DNA from: Rossellomorea aquimaris
GTDB taxonomy: Bacteria > Bacillota > Bacilli > Bacillales > Bacillaceae_B
NCBI RefSeq assembly: GCF_003315075.1
Contig: NZ_QNRJ01000005.1
Span: 233,452 to 297,451, forward strand
Reading direction: 5' to 3'
DNA: 64,000 nucleotides
Positions 16,363-25,392 of this stretch are shown here, in pieces (within the stretch, counting starts at the first letter, position 1; each line of letters starts with the position of its first letter). Made by a program: the position numbers and the translations under genes. The notes under the pieces were generated by a model. The model was not told the DNA's origin. It saw nothing but the letters and a program-made list of their open reading frames with translations, and did not search any database.

Positions 16363-18182
16363 GACCAATCATCCTCTTGTGTGGAATCATATGGGAGAGT
16401 GAATGTAATGGTGGTTCCTCTTCCTTCAGTACTTGTCGCCCATACATCACCACCGTGTGCTGAAATCATTTCTTTTGCTATGGCAAGGCCAAGTCCTGTG
16501 CCACCCATTTGTCTTGTTCTGGCTTTATCGACACGGTAAAAACGTTCAAAGATCTTCTCCAGATTTTCTTTCGGAATCCCTAATCCTTGGTCTGATACAC
16601 TGATTTCAATAAATCCGTTCTTTTCTATAGCTTTGAACGTAATGGTTCCGCCCTCTGGTGAATATTTCAATGCGTTCGAGATGATGTTATCCAATACCTG
16701 AGTGATCTTATCCTGATCCACTTCCACAAACATTGCTTTGTCTGGTAAGAAGCGGTTAAAGGTTACATTTACATCCTTGGTCATTTCAAATCGATCAATG
16801 ATTTTATGGAAAAAGAGAATGAAATCAACCCAATCTTTATTAAAACGATAGTCTTTACTATCCATTTTCGATAATTGAAGAAGATCATTGACTAACCGAA
16901 TCATTCTCTCTGTCTCATTTTGAGTAACATCAAGGAATTGAGGTGCGATGTTTTCATCTTGCCATGCCCCTTCAGCCAATGCCTCCAAGTAGCTCCTCAT
17001 CGTAGTTAGCGGCGTGCGAAGTTCGTGGGATACGTTTGCCACAAATTCCCGTCTCTCTAAATCAATTTTCTCTTGCTCCGTAATATCATGTAACACCGTT
17101 ATAAGACCGTTCACAAACCCGGTCTCTTTTTGAATAATGGAGAAATTCGCCCGTAAGATATAAGGTTTTTCTTTTGTACTGTAATCTAGAATGATCGAAT
17201 CCTGTTCATTGGATAGATCATCAAACGTGTATTCCTCATCCAATCCCAGTAAGGTTACAATGGGTTGAGAAACGACTGTTTCACGTGAAACATTCAGCAT
17301 ATCCGCCGCAGGATCATTAATCAGAATGACCCTTCCTTTGCGATCTGTGGCTATGACTCCATCTGTCATATAAGAAAGCACGGAAGAAAGCTTCCTTCGC
17401 TCGCCCTCCGTCGTGGCTTGTGCTTCTTGAAGACGTTTCGTCAAATTATTGAATGTAATCGCAAGCTGACCTATTTCATCGTACCCATAGACCTTTACTT
17501 TCCTGGAAAAGTTTCCTTTTGCCATGGCAAGTGCTTGTTTTCTCATATCAGATATCGGTCTTGTCACGGTTTGAGCCAATAACACACCCAGTATTGCTGT
17601 AATGACCAGGGCAATTAGGGTACCATTCGTGAAAATCTTGTTGATTTCACTCATTTGGTCATAAACCGATTCAATTTCACCGACAAGATAAATAGCACCA
17701 ATGACTTCTTCATTTGAAGTTATTGGTGCTGTATACACCCAGATTCGATCTTTCGTTTTATCATCAAGGTAGATATCCTCATGACCTAAACCTACAGCGA
17801 GAGCTCTTTTAACCTCTTTCTCCCCGCTGACCTGACCAACCAAACTCTGATTATTGGGATCTGAAGTACCAATAATTTTGCTTCTATTATTAATCACTCG
17901 AATCTCGGAAATATCAGATGTTTTACTATCATCTAACACCCTCCCGATATCCTCTTCAAGCGTGGGGTCATCTTCACTGCGTTTCTTTACTATTTCTTCA
18001 CGAATTGTATACTCTAATAATTCCACTCTATTTTTAATAGACGTCTGGAAGTTATCGACTAGCTTCTCTTCTAAGGCCCTCACAAAATAAACCCCAATAA
18101 TTTGCATGGCGAGAAGAATAAGCAGAACATAAATCAAAACGAATTTCAGATGGATGGAACGGGTTAAACCAACTTTCTTCAT
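16359..18182 (-). CDS. walK: Essential cell-wall sensor histidine kinase WalK
   Basis: WalK phosphorylates WalR to control peptidoglycan hydrolases. The 607-residue protein has two membrane helices (about 12-32 and 180-200) flanking an extracytoplasmic PAS-like domain. HAMP, PAS, HisKA and HATPase domains follow. The phosphoacceptor is in FVANVSHELRTPL, the N box in DNIISNALKYSP and the G box in GGTGLGLAIAKE. ATG 18182 has AGGAG nine bases upstream. An intact parS site (17277-17292) sits inside its coding sequence, so chromosome-partition DNA and kinase coding DNA overlap. Confidence 0.97.
   Translation of the reverse strand: MKKVGLTRSIHLKFVLIYVLLILLAMQIIGVYFVRALEEKLVDNFQTSIKNRVELLEYTIREEIVKKRSEDDPTLEEDIGRVLDDSKTSDISEIRVINNRSKIIGTSDPNNQSLVGQVSGEKEVKRALAVGLGHEDIYLDDKTKDRIWVYTAPITSNEEVIGAIYLVGEIESVYDQMSEINKIFTNGTLIALVITAILGVLLAQTVTRPISDMRKQALAMAKGNFSRKVKVYGYDEIGQLAITFNNLTKRLQEAQATTEGERRKLSSVLSYMTDGVIATDRKGRVILINDPAADMLNVSRETVVSQPIVTLLGLDEEYTFDDLSNEQDSIILDYSTKEKPYILRANFSIIQKETGFVNGLITVLHDITEQEKIDLERREFVANVSHELRTPLTTMRSYLEALAEGAWQDENIAPQFLDVTQNETERMIRLVNDLLQLSKMDSKDYRFNKDWVDFILFFHKIIDRFEMTKDVNVTFNRFLPDKAMFVEVDQDKITQVLDNIISNALKYSPEGGTITFKAIEKNGFIEISVSDQGLGIPKENLEKIFERFYRVDKARTRQMGGTGLGLAIAKEMISAHGGDVWATSTEGRGTTITFTLPYDSTQEDDWS
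17277..17292. promoter_or_regulatory. parS centromere site within walK
   Basis: TGTTTCACGTGAAACA is a perfect 16-bp palindrome matching the Bacillus parS consensus bound by Spo0J/ParB. ParB loads here and spreads to recruit SMC and segregate the origin region. Confidence 0.93.
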
Positions 18183-18188
18183 TACCAA

Positions 18189-18896
18189 TTACTCCTGTTC
18201 AGGATTTCGTAAGTAATAACCGACTCCTCTACGTGTTACGATCCAGGTAGGGTGACTTGGGTTGTCCTCAATTTTCTCCCGAAGACGTCTGACGGTCACA
18301 TCGACCGTACGTACATCTCCGTAGTAATCATAACCCCAAACAGTCTGAAGCAAGTGTTCACGGGTCATCACTTGTCCAATATGCTTCGCTAAATAATGAA
18401 GAAGCTCAAACTCACGATGTGTCAGTTCAATCGTTTCTCCTCTTTTCGAAACAACGTACGCATCAGGGTGGATGGTTAAAGAACCAACCGTGATTTCATT
18501 GTTCTCATCTTCAGCATTTTGCTGTGCCCCTTGCTGATGACGTCGCAAGTTTGCTTTTACCCGGGCAATAAGTTCACGCGTACTGAACGGTTTCGTCACA
18601 TAATCATCGGCTCCAAGTTCTAATCCCAATACCTTATCAATTTCAGAATCTTTCGCTGTCAGCATAATGATAGGCATTTCATACTTCTTCCTGATTTCAC
18701 GGCAAACTTCCATTCCATCACGATTCGGAAGCATAATATCAAGAAGGACAAGATCTGGCTTGATTTCCTCCGCCATCTTGACGGCTTCGTCTCCATCGTA
18801 CGCACAATGCACTTCATAACCCTCTTTTTTCAAATTAAACTGTAGTATATCTGCAATTGGTTTCTCATCGTCAACGACTAATATTTTCTTTTCCAT
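18189..18896 (-). CDS. walR: Essential response regulator WalR
   Basis: The 235-residue OmpR/PhoB-type regulator has a receiver domain (phospho-Asp in [13 protein letters not shown], Lys in YVTKPFS) and a winged-helix DNA-binding domain (about 130-230, [14 protein letters not shown]). It activates autolysin genes and represses autolysin inhibitors in response to WalK. It is first in the walRKHIJ operon. The adjacent M23 endopeptidase gene is a plausible target. The following 150 bp show no strong promoter that I could define. Confidence 0.97.
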   Translation of the reverse strand: MEKKILVVDDEKPIADILQFNLKKEGYEVHCAYDGDEAVKMAEEIKPDLVLLDIMLPNRDGMEVCREIRKKYEMPIIMLTAKDSEIDKVLGLELGADDYVTKPFSTRELIARVKANLRRHQQGAQQNAEDENNEITVGSLTIHPDAYVVSKRGETIELTHREFELLHYLAKHIGQVMTREHLLQTVWGYDYYGDVRTVDVTVRRLREKIEDNPSHPTWIVTRRGVGYYLRNPEQE

Positions 18897-19056
18897 GTCA
18901 ATTGATCTCCTTTAGAAAAAAGTAATGTATCATATAAAGTTGTGATTAGTATAGGATTCTTCCTTTAAATTTATCACTATCTCCATATTAATTCATCTTT
19001 AACTCTATCATAACCTTTATTTCATTTCTTTTTGACTATAATCTAAATATAACAAA

Positions 19057-19091
19057 GGGGACTGACAAATAAAATGTTTGTGTCAGTCCCG
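19057..19091 (-). terminator. Terminator after the M23 endopeptidase gene
   Basis: GGGGACTGACA and TGTCAGTCCC arms surround an AT-rich loop between the endopeptidase stop codon and walR. Confidence 0.75.
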
Positions 19092-19112
19092 TGCTTGATT
19101 ACCTATATACAA

Positions 19113-20600
19113 TTACAGTACATCCAATGGATTGATAAGCGATCCATTTTTGTAAACTTCGATATGGAGATGGACACCGGTCGATTTACCAGTTGTTCCC
19201 ATGATACCGATTTTTTGGCCTCTTCCCACCGTTTGACCAGCAGAAACTGAAATGGACTCTAAATGAGCATAAATCGTTTTATATCCATTTCCATGATCGA
19301 TTACAATTTTATTTCCGTAGCCGCCATCGTCCCAACCGGCTGAAACCACTCTTCCGTTATCAACGGATTTAATTGTAAGATCATCTGGTCGAGCAATGTC
19401 CAATCCTTTATGAATTTTACCCCATCTTGGTCCTTGCTTAGAAGAGATGTAGCCGCCATTTGTCGGCCATGCAAAGTTTCCTGACCCCCTGGATGGAGTT
19501 GCTTTTGTTCCTTTAGTGACAATGTATTTCACTGGATCTTTCAGTTTCTTTTCTTCTTTTACGTTTTTCTCGATTTGAGAGCCATTCACTTCTGTCGTTT
19601 CAAACGTAACGGATTTTTCACCCTCTTGACCTTCCTGCTTCACTTTCGTATCGCCTTTATTCATAGAAGAGTCTTCTACTACTTCCTTCTCATAGGCAAT
19701 CTTTTCGATCTTGTTTGCTTCTTTCTTAACAAGAACATGAACAAGTGGCTCATATACCGTTACGTTTAGCTCTGAACCAACTTTCAGGGCATCGTCTTCT
19801 TTTAACGCTGAGTTTAACTCCAGTAATTTCCCGGTAGTTAACTGATGCTCTTCTGCAATCGTACCAAGGGCATCCCCTTTCTGAACCTTATATTTCTTTT
19901 CTTCTAAGGTACCCTTCTTAAGAAGATCTGCAGCTTCCTTAGAAGACATCATTTCTTCCGGCTCCACTTGCGTCTTCTTCATCTCTACCTCTTCTTTAAA
20001 AGAAACTTCCAATAAACGTGTTTCATTTTCCTTTAAAGCGGGTAGAGAAGAGGATGAAGAGTCATTTTTTCGCGCTTCCAATTCGTTTAGCTCATCTTCA
20101 GAAACATAGTTGAGCTTAAAAGTCTTTAACGCTTCTTCAGCAGCCTTTTCGTCTTTCACATAAGCAACCGGTTTATTGTTCACAACTACAGCAAAAGCAT
20201 TTGCTTCAACCGATACTGATTTATTTACATTTTCAACTACCTTTTGGTTGTTTGTTTTCACAGCAGAAAACACACTCTCAGGTATGTACGTTACATCATG
20301 ATTAAAATCAACCTGGAAATCCGTGTATTCCTTCTTGGCCTCAGACAGTTTCTCATCTAAAACAGCTTCTACTTCTTCCTGATTCGTAACTGCCCCTACA
20401 TATTCACTACCCATGTATACATGATAAATGGTTTTCAGATTTTCATCCGTTCCAGTACTTGCTGCCGCAGATGAAAAAGTTAGGGTCGTAAGAGCGAGAG
20501 TTGTGATCCCTACTCTTTTGACAAATTGATTTGATCTATGTCGAATATTAAGTTTTTTATATTTTTCTAAAATGGGTGTTAATTTCTCTCCGAAACTCAT
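19113..20600 (-). CDS. Secreted M23 peptidoglycan endopeptidase with LysM and G5-like domains
   Basis: The 495-residue precursor has a membrane/signal segment near residues 28-47 (VGITTLALTTLTFSSAAAS) and a LysM-type repeat (YKVQKGDALGTIAEEHQLTT, about 240-280). A G5-like stretch precedes a C-terminal M23 domain. The M23 zinc ligands are visible in HKGLDIA (His and Asp) and in HLHIEVYKNG. It would cleave peptidoglycan cross-links during wall growth. It is immediately upstream of walR on the same strand but ends in its own terminator. A WalR-like box lies about 140 bp before it. Confidence 0.9.
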   Translation of the reverse strand: MSFGEKLTPILEKYKKLNIRHRSNQFVKRVGITTLALTTLTFSSAAASTGTDENLKTIYHVYMGSEYVGAVTNQEEVEAVLDEKLSEAKKEYTDFQVDFNHDVTYIPESVFSAVKTNNQKVVENVNKSVSVEANAFAVVVNNKPVAYVKDEKAAEEALKTFKLNYVSEDELNELEARKNDSSSSSLPALKENETRLLEVSFKEEVEMKKTQVEPEEMMSSKEAADLLKKGTLEEKKYKVQKGDALGTIAEEHQLTTGKLLELNSALKEDDALKVGSELNVTVYEPLVHVLVKKEANKIEKIAYEKEVVEDSSMNKGDTKVKQEGQEGEKSVTFETTEVNGSQIEKNVKEEKKLKDPVKYIVTKGTKATPSRGSGNFAWPTNGGYISSKQGPRWGKIHKGLDIARPDDLTIKSVDNGRVVSAGWDDGGYGNKIVIDHGNGYKTIYAHLESISVSAGQTVGRGQKIGIMGTTGKSTGVHLHIEVYKNGSLINPLDVL

Positions 20601-20908
20601 TGAGTTGCCTCCTATAAACTAAAGCAAAAATCCCAGTTACGCTAGTTCATTAAGCCTAATTTAGTAAAATTCTATTAAATTCGTACTTTACTAATTTACC
20701 ATAATTCGACGAAATCCGGGACGCAGATTTAAGATTGTAATAAAACTGTATAATTGATTAGACATCAAAGAAAGCGTTTCAATGGTGTTTTTAGCGTCAT
20801 AGTAGGAACTGCGTGGGTCTAAAGGTGGATTAGCCGTTGAAACAATCATGGTAGAAATTAGAGGAAATTCCTTGTGTTTTGTTACATTAGTGTTACAAAA
20901 ACAAATAA
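20601..20908. promoter_or_regulatory. Upstream region of the M23 gene with WalR-like box
   Basis: This stretch lies between the M23 start codon and the tRNA-cluster terminator and has no gene. TGTAAT-N5-TGTATA at 20736-20752 is one base from the WalR consensus of two TGTWAH half-sites five bases apart. The region is otherwise AT-rich and holds no other feature I can support. Confidence 0.45.
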
Positions 20909-20948
20909 AAAAGTACTACGAGAGTCAAAGTCGTCGCAGTACTTTTTG
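20909..20948 (-). terminator. tRNA-cluster terminator
   Basis: AAAAAGTACT and AGTACTTTTT arms with complementary inner bases (ACGA/TCGT) lie just after tRNA-Phe. Confidence 0.7.
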
Positions 20949-20953
20949 TAAGA

Positions 20954-21026
20954 TGGCTCAGGACGGAATCGAACCGCCGACACATGGATTTTCAGTCCAT
21001 TGCTCTACCAACTGAGCTACTGAGCC
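20954..21026 (-). tRNA. trnF: tRNA-Phe (GAA)
   Basis: A 73-nt cloverleaf has acceptor stem GGCTCAG/CTGAGCC and anticodon loop CTGAAAA with anticodon GAA. The CCA end is not encoded and must be added by CCA transferase. Confidence 0.95.
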
Positions 21027-21055
21027 ATATCGTTTTAAGAATCTAAATATGTAAA

Positions 21056-21132
21056 TGGCGGTCCGGACGGGACTCGAACCCGCGACCTCCTGCGTGACAG
21101 GCAGGCATTCTAACCAACTGAACTACCGGACC
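21056..21132 (-). tRNA. trnD: tRNA-Asp (GTC)
   Basis: A 77-nt cloverleaf has acceptor stem GGTCCGG/CCGGACC, anticodon GTC in CTGTCAC, discriminator G and an encoded CCA end. Confidence 0.95.
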
Positions 21133-21140
21133 AAAAATTT

Positions 21141-21305
21141 TTGCGATAGCAAAATATTTTTCCTTGAATTGCTTTAGCAAAATAACTTTCATTATTTGCG
21201 ATAGCAAAATATTTTTCCTTGAATTGCTTTAGCAAAATAACTTTCATTACCTTGCGATAGCATAATATTTAACCTTGAATTACGCTAGCAATCCACTTCC
21301 GTGAA
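21141..21305. repeat. Three tandem 55-bp repeats between tRNA-Asp and tRNA-Glu
   Basis: Units start with TTGCGATAGC at 21141, 21196 and 21252. The first two are identical over at least 53 bases; the third has diverged (CATAATATTT, ACGCTAGCAA). Each unit contains TTGC...TAGCAA inverted arms able to form small hairpins in the tRNA precursor. The repeat is absent from the other tRNA spacers here. Confidence 0.85.
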
Positions 21306-21349
21306 GCGACCTCTCGTAAACCATCAATCTATCTTCACAAAAATAAAAA

Positions 21350-21421
21350 TGACCCATACGGGATTCGAACCCGTGTTACCGCCGTGAAAGGGCGGTGTCT
21401 TAACCGCTTGACCAATGGGCC
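21350..21421 (-). tRNA. trnE: tRNA-Glu (TTC)
   Basis: A 72-nt cloverleaf has acceptor stem GGCCCAT/ATGGGTC and anticodon TTC in CTTTCAC. CCA is not encoded. Confidence 0.95.
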
Positions 21422-21436
21422 ATGTAAGAGAAAAAA

Positions 21437-21512
21437 TGGTGAGCCATGAAGGATTCGAACCTTCGACCCTCTGATTAAAAGTCAGATGCTCTACCAACTG
21501 AGCTAATGGCTC
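21437..21512 (-). tRNA. trnK: tRNA-Lys (TTT)
   Basis: A 76-nt cloverleaf has acceptor stem GAGCCAT/ATGGCTC, anticodon TTT in CTTTTAA and an encoded CCA end. It is the first tRNA of the minus-strand cluster Lys-Glu-Asp-Phe. Confidence 0.95.
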
Positions 21513-21756
21513 TAAGTATATATATAAACACGGATAGCAAGCTTGATCAAAGCCGCTTTCGTGACAACGAAATTAATATTATCACAGGTTGAATGTCGAG
21601 GGCAATAGTTTTTTTGGATATATTGTCGAAAATTATTTCTCGGGGAATAATGATGGGAAAATGCCCTTGGTTGGGGCCTCGAGTTCACCATAAAAAAGAC
21701 CCGCCACCAGAGCACCAACACAACGCTCCAACAGCAGATCTCCTTCAAAACCAATA

Positions 21757-22170
21757 TTAATAAGTCAAACTAGCAGCTACAACCAATCCCACTACAATCG
21801 CAGCAGAGAAAAGGCTGAATCCGATGGCGATATTGCCTTCTTCCACTTTCTTCGCTAAATTCGTCTTAGGTGTTAATACGTACTCAATGATCCAGTAGGC
21901 GATGACTTGAGTCGCGATACCGATGAGGCCCCAGATAAAGGCGTCAAGCAGATTCAGGCTGTTAGCCCAAACGGTGTAGATGACGATGGCGAGCCCGATG
22001 GCTTTTCCCCATAGTTTGAGGGCCACGGCAATGTTTCCTTCCCTGATCAAGGTAGCTTCAGAGAATTTAGTGGTAAAGGCGAAAACGGTGATTCCGAGGA
22101 TCATCAGTCCCAGGCCCGTTCCGACGTGAGCCAGAAAGCTAATTAGTGCTTCACTTGTTATGATTTGCAT
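21757..22170 (-). CDS. DUF350 (YjfL-like) inner-membrane protein
   Basis: The 137-residue protein has four membrane helices in two repeats (FLAHVGTGLGLMILGITVFA; AIGLAIVIYTVWANSLNLL; LIGIATQVIAYWIIEYVL; FSLFSAAIVVGLVVAASL) and conserved polar patches EGNIAVAL and EGNIAIGF. These are signatures of DUF350/YjfL. The family accompanies glutathionylspermidine synthase-like ligases; its activity is unknown. It is last in the four-gene operon starting at 24198. Confidence 0.85.
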   Translation of the reverse strand: MQIITSEALISFLAHVGTGLGLMILGITVFAFTTKFSEATLIREGNIAVALKLWGKAIGLAIVIYTVWANSLNLLDAFIWGLIGIATQVIAYWIIEYVLTPKTNLAKKVEEGNIAIGFSLFSAAIVVGLVVAASLTY

Positions 22171-22185
22171 GAGTTTCTCTCCTTT

Positions 22186-23427
22186 TTAATTCTCCTGTAA
22201 CCCTACAGGCAGAAAGTATGATTCATTATCGGTGATGGCATTTCCAGCCCGTATTCCGACTGCACCGGCCGTACCATTAATAATAAAGCTGCCTACCATC
22301 AAGCTTGCCTCCTTCATTCCTTCATCCGTCTTAATCTCCGTAACAGGCAGAGGGATGAACTGTTGGTATACAGGAAGGGTTTGCTTATAGGTTTCTTTTT
22401 TATCTTCTAAGAGAATCTTGCCTGTCGCTCCCATGATTTTGACCGTATCTCCTTCACGGCCAAATGCAGGCTTTTGAACGTAGGTGATCCCTTTCTTCTC
22501 GAAATGATCAGAATCTAAGTAGGTTGGAAGAAAGTATTGTTCGATCCATTGATGTTCCTCATCTGTATAGAAGGCACTGCATGCTTCATGAAGACCCCAT
22601 ATAAGTGCTTGAACTCCTTTAGACTGGAGTAAAAAAGCGGAGGGGGGATTCAAGATGGCAACCTTTTTTTCCACTACCATTTGCATCAGGTCCAAGCCTA
22701 CATGTTCTTCTGTGAGAGGGTCCCTATCATCAATGAGATGTTCGATAGGATACGTCGGCCGGTACAATACATCGATCCGCTCCCCTTGAGGAGTATAAAG
22801 ACCACTTTCTCGAATCTGCAGCTGATCCAGGCTCACATATTCAGACGGCACACCTGAAAGCTTTTGTAGATATTTTGTTGTCAGGTGATCCTCTTCGTGA
22901 TCCTGGTGAGAAGTGAAGACGATCTTAGGTTCGCCTTCCCGTTGCAAAGACTTCCAGGAAGATAAGAGTGCCCGCTTTAGCTCTTTCGCTAATCCCGACT
23001 CGAATCCCTCATTAGGATTTGAACATCCAAAGTACTGACAAACCTTTTCATTCACATGATAAAGCTCTTTGATAAAGGTGGGGGTGTCGCTATTGAACTC
23101 TAATAGCTTGATTTCCCCGCCACTTACAACGAAATCAAAGCGACCCACAATACATTCTTGAGGAATGGACTTAAATCTAATATAGGCAAGAGATTCCTTT
23201 GGAAAACCTAGCTCCAGAAGGGTTTCATCCTCCAGCTCACGAAGCAGATCCGCACTTTTTTGATAAATAGTGTATACTCTTCGGGATGCTTCATGAATCG
23301 CTGAAATCGTGTCACGTGATTCCATCTTAATATCCAATAACGAGTACTCCATGTCATACAAATCATGCCAAAATTCCGTAATGCCCTGATAGAAAGTGTT
23401 TCTTTTTTCGCGGTGAGAGGCTGTCAT
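22186..23427 (-). CDS. Glutathionylspermidine synthase-like ATP-grasp ligase (YjfC family)
   Basis: This 413-residue protein resembles the C-terminal synthetase domain of glutathionylspermidine synthase. Visible segments are VGRFDFVVSGGEIKLLEFNS (about 137-156), the ATP-grasp region KPAFGREGDTVKI near 335, and a final GNAITDNESYFLPV. No amidase domain is present, so it resembles E. coli YjfC/YgiC. The family forms amide bonds using ATP; the substrate of this subgroup is not established and need not be glutathione. It follows the lipoprotein gene by one base and precedes the DUF350 gene. Confidence 0.85.
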   Translation of the reverse strand: MTASHREKRNTFYQGITEFWHDLYDMEYSLLDIKMESRDTISAIHEASRRVYTIYQKSADLLRELEDETLLELGFPKESLAYIRFKSIPQECIVGRFDFVVSGGEIKLLEFNSDTPTFIKELYHVNEKVCQYFGCSNPNEGFESGLAKELKRALLSSWKSLQREGEPKIVFTSHQDHEEDHLTTKYLQKLSGVPSEYVSLDQLQIRESGLYTPQGERIDVLYRPTYPIEHLIDDRDPLTEEHVGLDLMQMVVEKKVAILNPPSAFLLQSKGVQALIWGLHEACSAFYTDEEHQWIEQYFLPTYLDSDHFEKKGITYVQKPAFGREGDTVKIMGATGKILLEDKKETYKQTLPVYQQFIPLPVTEIKTDEGMKEASLMVGSFIINGTAGAVGIRAGNAITDNESYFLPVGLQEN

Positions 23428-23428
23428 A

Positions 23429-23737
23429 TTATCCTCCGAATCCGCCTTTGGAGCCGCTTCCGATTCCTGATTTGTAGCTCTTAGAGTACGATTTATAGCT
23501 TGAATAATTTTTTAGACTGGATTTATTTTTGAACATCCTGCCAGCAAACCAAAAGTAGCCAAAGTGAGGGGAACGGTCGTCATCACAATAATAGGTGCCG
23601 CTTTCGTCATCCCAATCCCAGTCGTCACAGTCAACATCGGTCGGTTCAGGTGGAAGCTCCTGATTTCCACAGCCGGTCACCGATATCGCCATAACGGATG
23701 CGACTACCCCGGCCATCATTTTCTTCGTTTTGTTCAT
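23429..23737 (-). CDS. Small lipoprotein with Ser/Tyr/Gly-rich tail (YjfM-like position)
   Basis: The 102-residue precursor has a lipoprotein signal, MNKTKKMMAGVVASVMAISV then TGC with lipobox cysteine 23. An acidic Asp/Trp-rich section (DCDDWDWDD) follows. The tail is rich in Ser, Tyr, Lys and Gly and ends GGFGG. Position between the ligase gene and a 154-residue partner matches the lipoprotein YjfM in E. coli yjfKLMC. The flexible tail could be a ligase substrate (inference). The start overlaps the upstream stop codon by 4 bp. Confidence 0.7.
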   Translation of the reverse strand: MNKTKKMMAGVVASVMAISVTGCGNQELPPEPTDVDCDDWDWDDESGTYYCDDDRSPHFGYFWFAGRMFKNKSSLKNYSSYKSYSKSYKSGIGSGSKGGFGG

Positions 23738-24198
23738 TGGCTTTCCTCCTCTAGCTTATAGCCCGTTGCTTTTACATATAATATATACACATAGCGATCC
23801 TCATCGATTTCAGCAGAATCACGTTCCCATTCCGCCCCGTCAATATAATAATAAACGGAACCGATGACGCTTAGAATATCGAGATGATAATCATGGTGTT
23901 CTATTTTTAAAATCGGGTGGTTGTTTCTTGGATTCAGTTCGCGAATCTCCAATACCAATCCTTCAGGTGGAAACAGGGGATCGGTAACAGGTTCTTCCTC
24001 ATATATTTCTACATATAGTATAAATCGATTCCCTTCAATCGCTGAAGAAAGCTGACGATACGTCACACCTTCTTTCACAAAAAATTCGCATTCCCTTCTT
24101 GCCAGGATTTGTTCTAATTCGATATCAGGGTAATGATAGATCGCTTCATACGTTTCGTTGCCTTTTCGTAAACGGTATTCCAGTACAGGTTGTTTCAT
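23734..24198 (-). CDS. Cytosolic DUF4178-like partner of the YjfC/YjfL operon
   Basis: The 154-residue protein begins MKQPVLEYRLRKGNETYEAI. It is mostly beta-strand with segments GNRFILYVEIYEE and YYYIDGAEWERDS, resembling DUF4178-type proteins that accompany PspA/YjfC clusters. The family match is not certain. ATG 24198 has GGAG seven bases upstream; longer starts reach into the divergent channel gene region. It is first in the operon. Confidence 0.55.
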   Translation of the reverse strand: MKQPVLEYRLRKGNETYEAIYHYPDIELEQILARRECEFFVKEGVTYRQLSSAIEGNRFILYVEIYEEEPVTDPLFPPEGLVLEIRELNPRNNHPILKIEHHDYHLDILSVIGSVYYYIDGAEWERDSAEIDEDRYVYILYVKATGYKLEEESQ

Positions 24199-24328
24199 TT
24201 TTTGACTCCAGCCTCCTGTTTTGAAGGATATGATTTCTTTAAATATACGAACCAATGAGGAAAAGGTTTCATTCCTCAGGGATTCATTGGTATTATTGAA
24301 CTATGATTTTTTCGTAAGGAGGGTATGT

Positions 24329-25351
24329 ATGATTATATTCCAAAGGCTTTGGAAACAGATTACGAAGATGGACTTCGGTTTCATTCTTCTATTATCCCTG
24401 ATTATTATCCTGTTGGGAACCTTTGGCAGCCATTTTTTGGAGCCTGAGACATTTCCATCGCTTTTTGATGGGTTTTGGTGGACGATGACGACCTTAACCA
24501 CTGTCGGATATGGAGATTATTTTCCCGTTTCAGTGGGAGGAAGGTTATTGGGAATCTTCCTATTCATCTTTGGGATCGGTATTATCGGGGTGTTGATCAG
24601 TAAAACTGTTGATTCCATTACCACATTTCAGAAATTTAAGAGGGAGGGAAAGTTAGTGTATACATATGAAGATCATTATATCTACATCAATTGGTCGAAG
24701 AAAACAGAGAGAGCCATTGAAGAAATTCTTGCTCATGTGCCAGATGCTGAAATCGTGCTCATTGACATGCTTCCCATCACACCCATTGAGCATGAGCAGA
24801 TTCATTTCATCCAAGGAGATCCTTCCGATGAAAATGTTTTACTGAAGGCCAATATCTTTGAGGCAAAACGAGTGGCGATTTTCTCCGATTCAAAGATTGA
24901 AGACCCTTCCCTTATTGATGGGAAAACCTTATTGATTGCGTCTGCCGTTGAGGGATTATCGAAGACTCATGAGAAAGCCGTCCATACGATCGTGGAAGTG
25001 TCTGAAGATCGTCATATTCCAAAGTTCCAGCATATTGCTGTTGAGGATTTTATTTTATCGAATGATTCTGTTTCCCTACTGATGGCCAAAGCGACCCTTC
25101 ATCCTGGAACGACTAATTTATTCAGACAGTTACTCAGTAAACGATACGGAAATAATATTCACGAATTCAAGGTGAAAGAGAATTGGAAGACCATTAAGCA
25201 GGCTTCTGAGGAGCTGCTGGAGAAGGGAGCTATCCTGCTCGCTGTGAATGATAATATGGATTTCACCGATGCCATGAACAGGGAACTGTATGCGGATGAT
25301 ATTCTCTATGTCGTTTGTCATGACAGGGTGTTCGAACAATTAAATCAATAA
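24329..25351 (+). CDS. Two-TM potassium channel with RCK (TrkA-N) domain
   Basis: The 340-residue protein has two membrane helices (about 14-34 and 73-95) around a pore loop with selectivity filter TTVGYGDYFP. A cytosolic RCK domain from about 110 includes IVLIDMLPITPIE, EQIHFIQGDPSDENVL and VAIFSDSK. It resembles MthK/YugO-type channels that pass K+ in response to cytosolic ligands. ATG 24329 follows AAGGAGG. It is divergent from the YjfC/YjfL operon; such channels are repeatedly found beside that operon type, so the two may act together at the membrane. Confidence 0.88.
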   Translation: MIIFQRLWKQITKMDFGFILLLSLIIILLGTFGSHFLEPETFPSLFDGFWWTMTTLTTVGYGDYFPVSVGGRLLGIFLFIFGIGIIGVLISKTVDSITTFQKFKREGKLVYTYEDHYIYINWSKKTERAIEEILAHVPDAEIVLIDMLPITPIEHEQIHFIQGDPSDENVLLKANIFEAKRVAIFSDSKIEDPSLIDGKTLLIASAVEGLSKTHEKAVHTIVEVSEDRHIPKFQHIAVEDFILSNDSVSLLMAKATLHPGTTNLFRQLLSKRYGNNIHEFKVKENWKTIKQASEELLEKGAILLAVNDNMDFTDAMNRELYADDILYVVCHDRVFEQLNQ

Positions 25352-25391
25352 AAAACTCTCAGCCTCAATTACAGGCTGAGAGTTTTTTTGA
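25352..25391. terminator. Bidirectional terminator between the channel gene and purA
   Basis: AAACTCTCAGCCT and AGGCTGAGAGTTT arms with A/T runs on both sides serve both converging genes. Confidence 0.85.
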
Positions 25392-25392
25392 A

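Noticed and set aside
21512..21754. An 80-codon open frame on the minus strand between tRNA-Lys and the DUF350 gene
   Set aside because: It starts in the intergenic DNA, has no ribosome-binding site, overlaps the tRNA edge and has a low-complexity, implausible composition.
23305..23325. Possible parS at GTGTCACGTGATTCC
   Set aside because: Only the CACGTG core matches; the outer arms do not.
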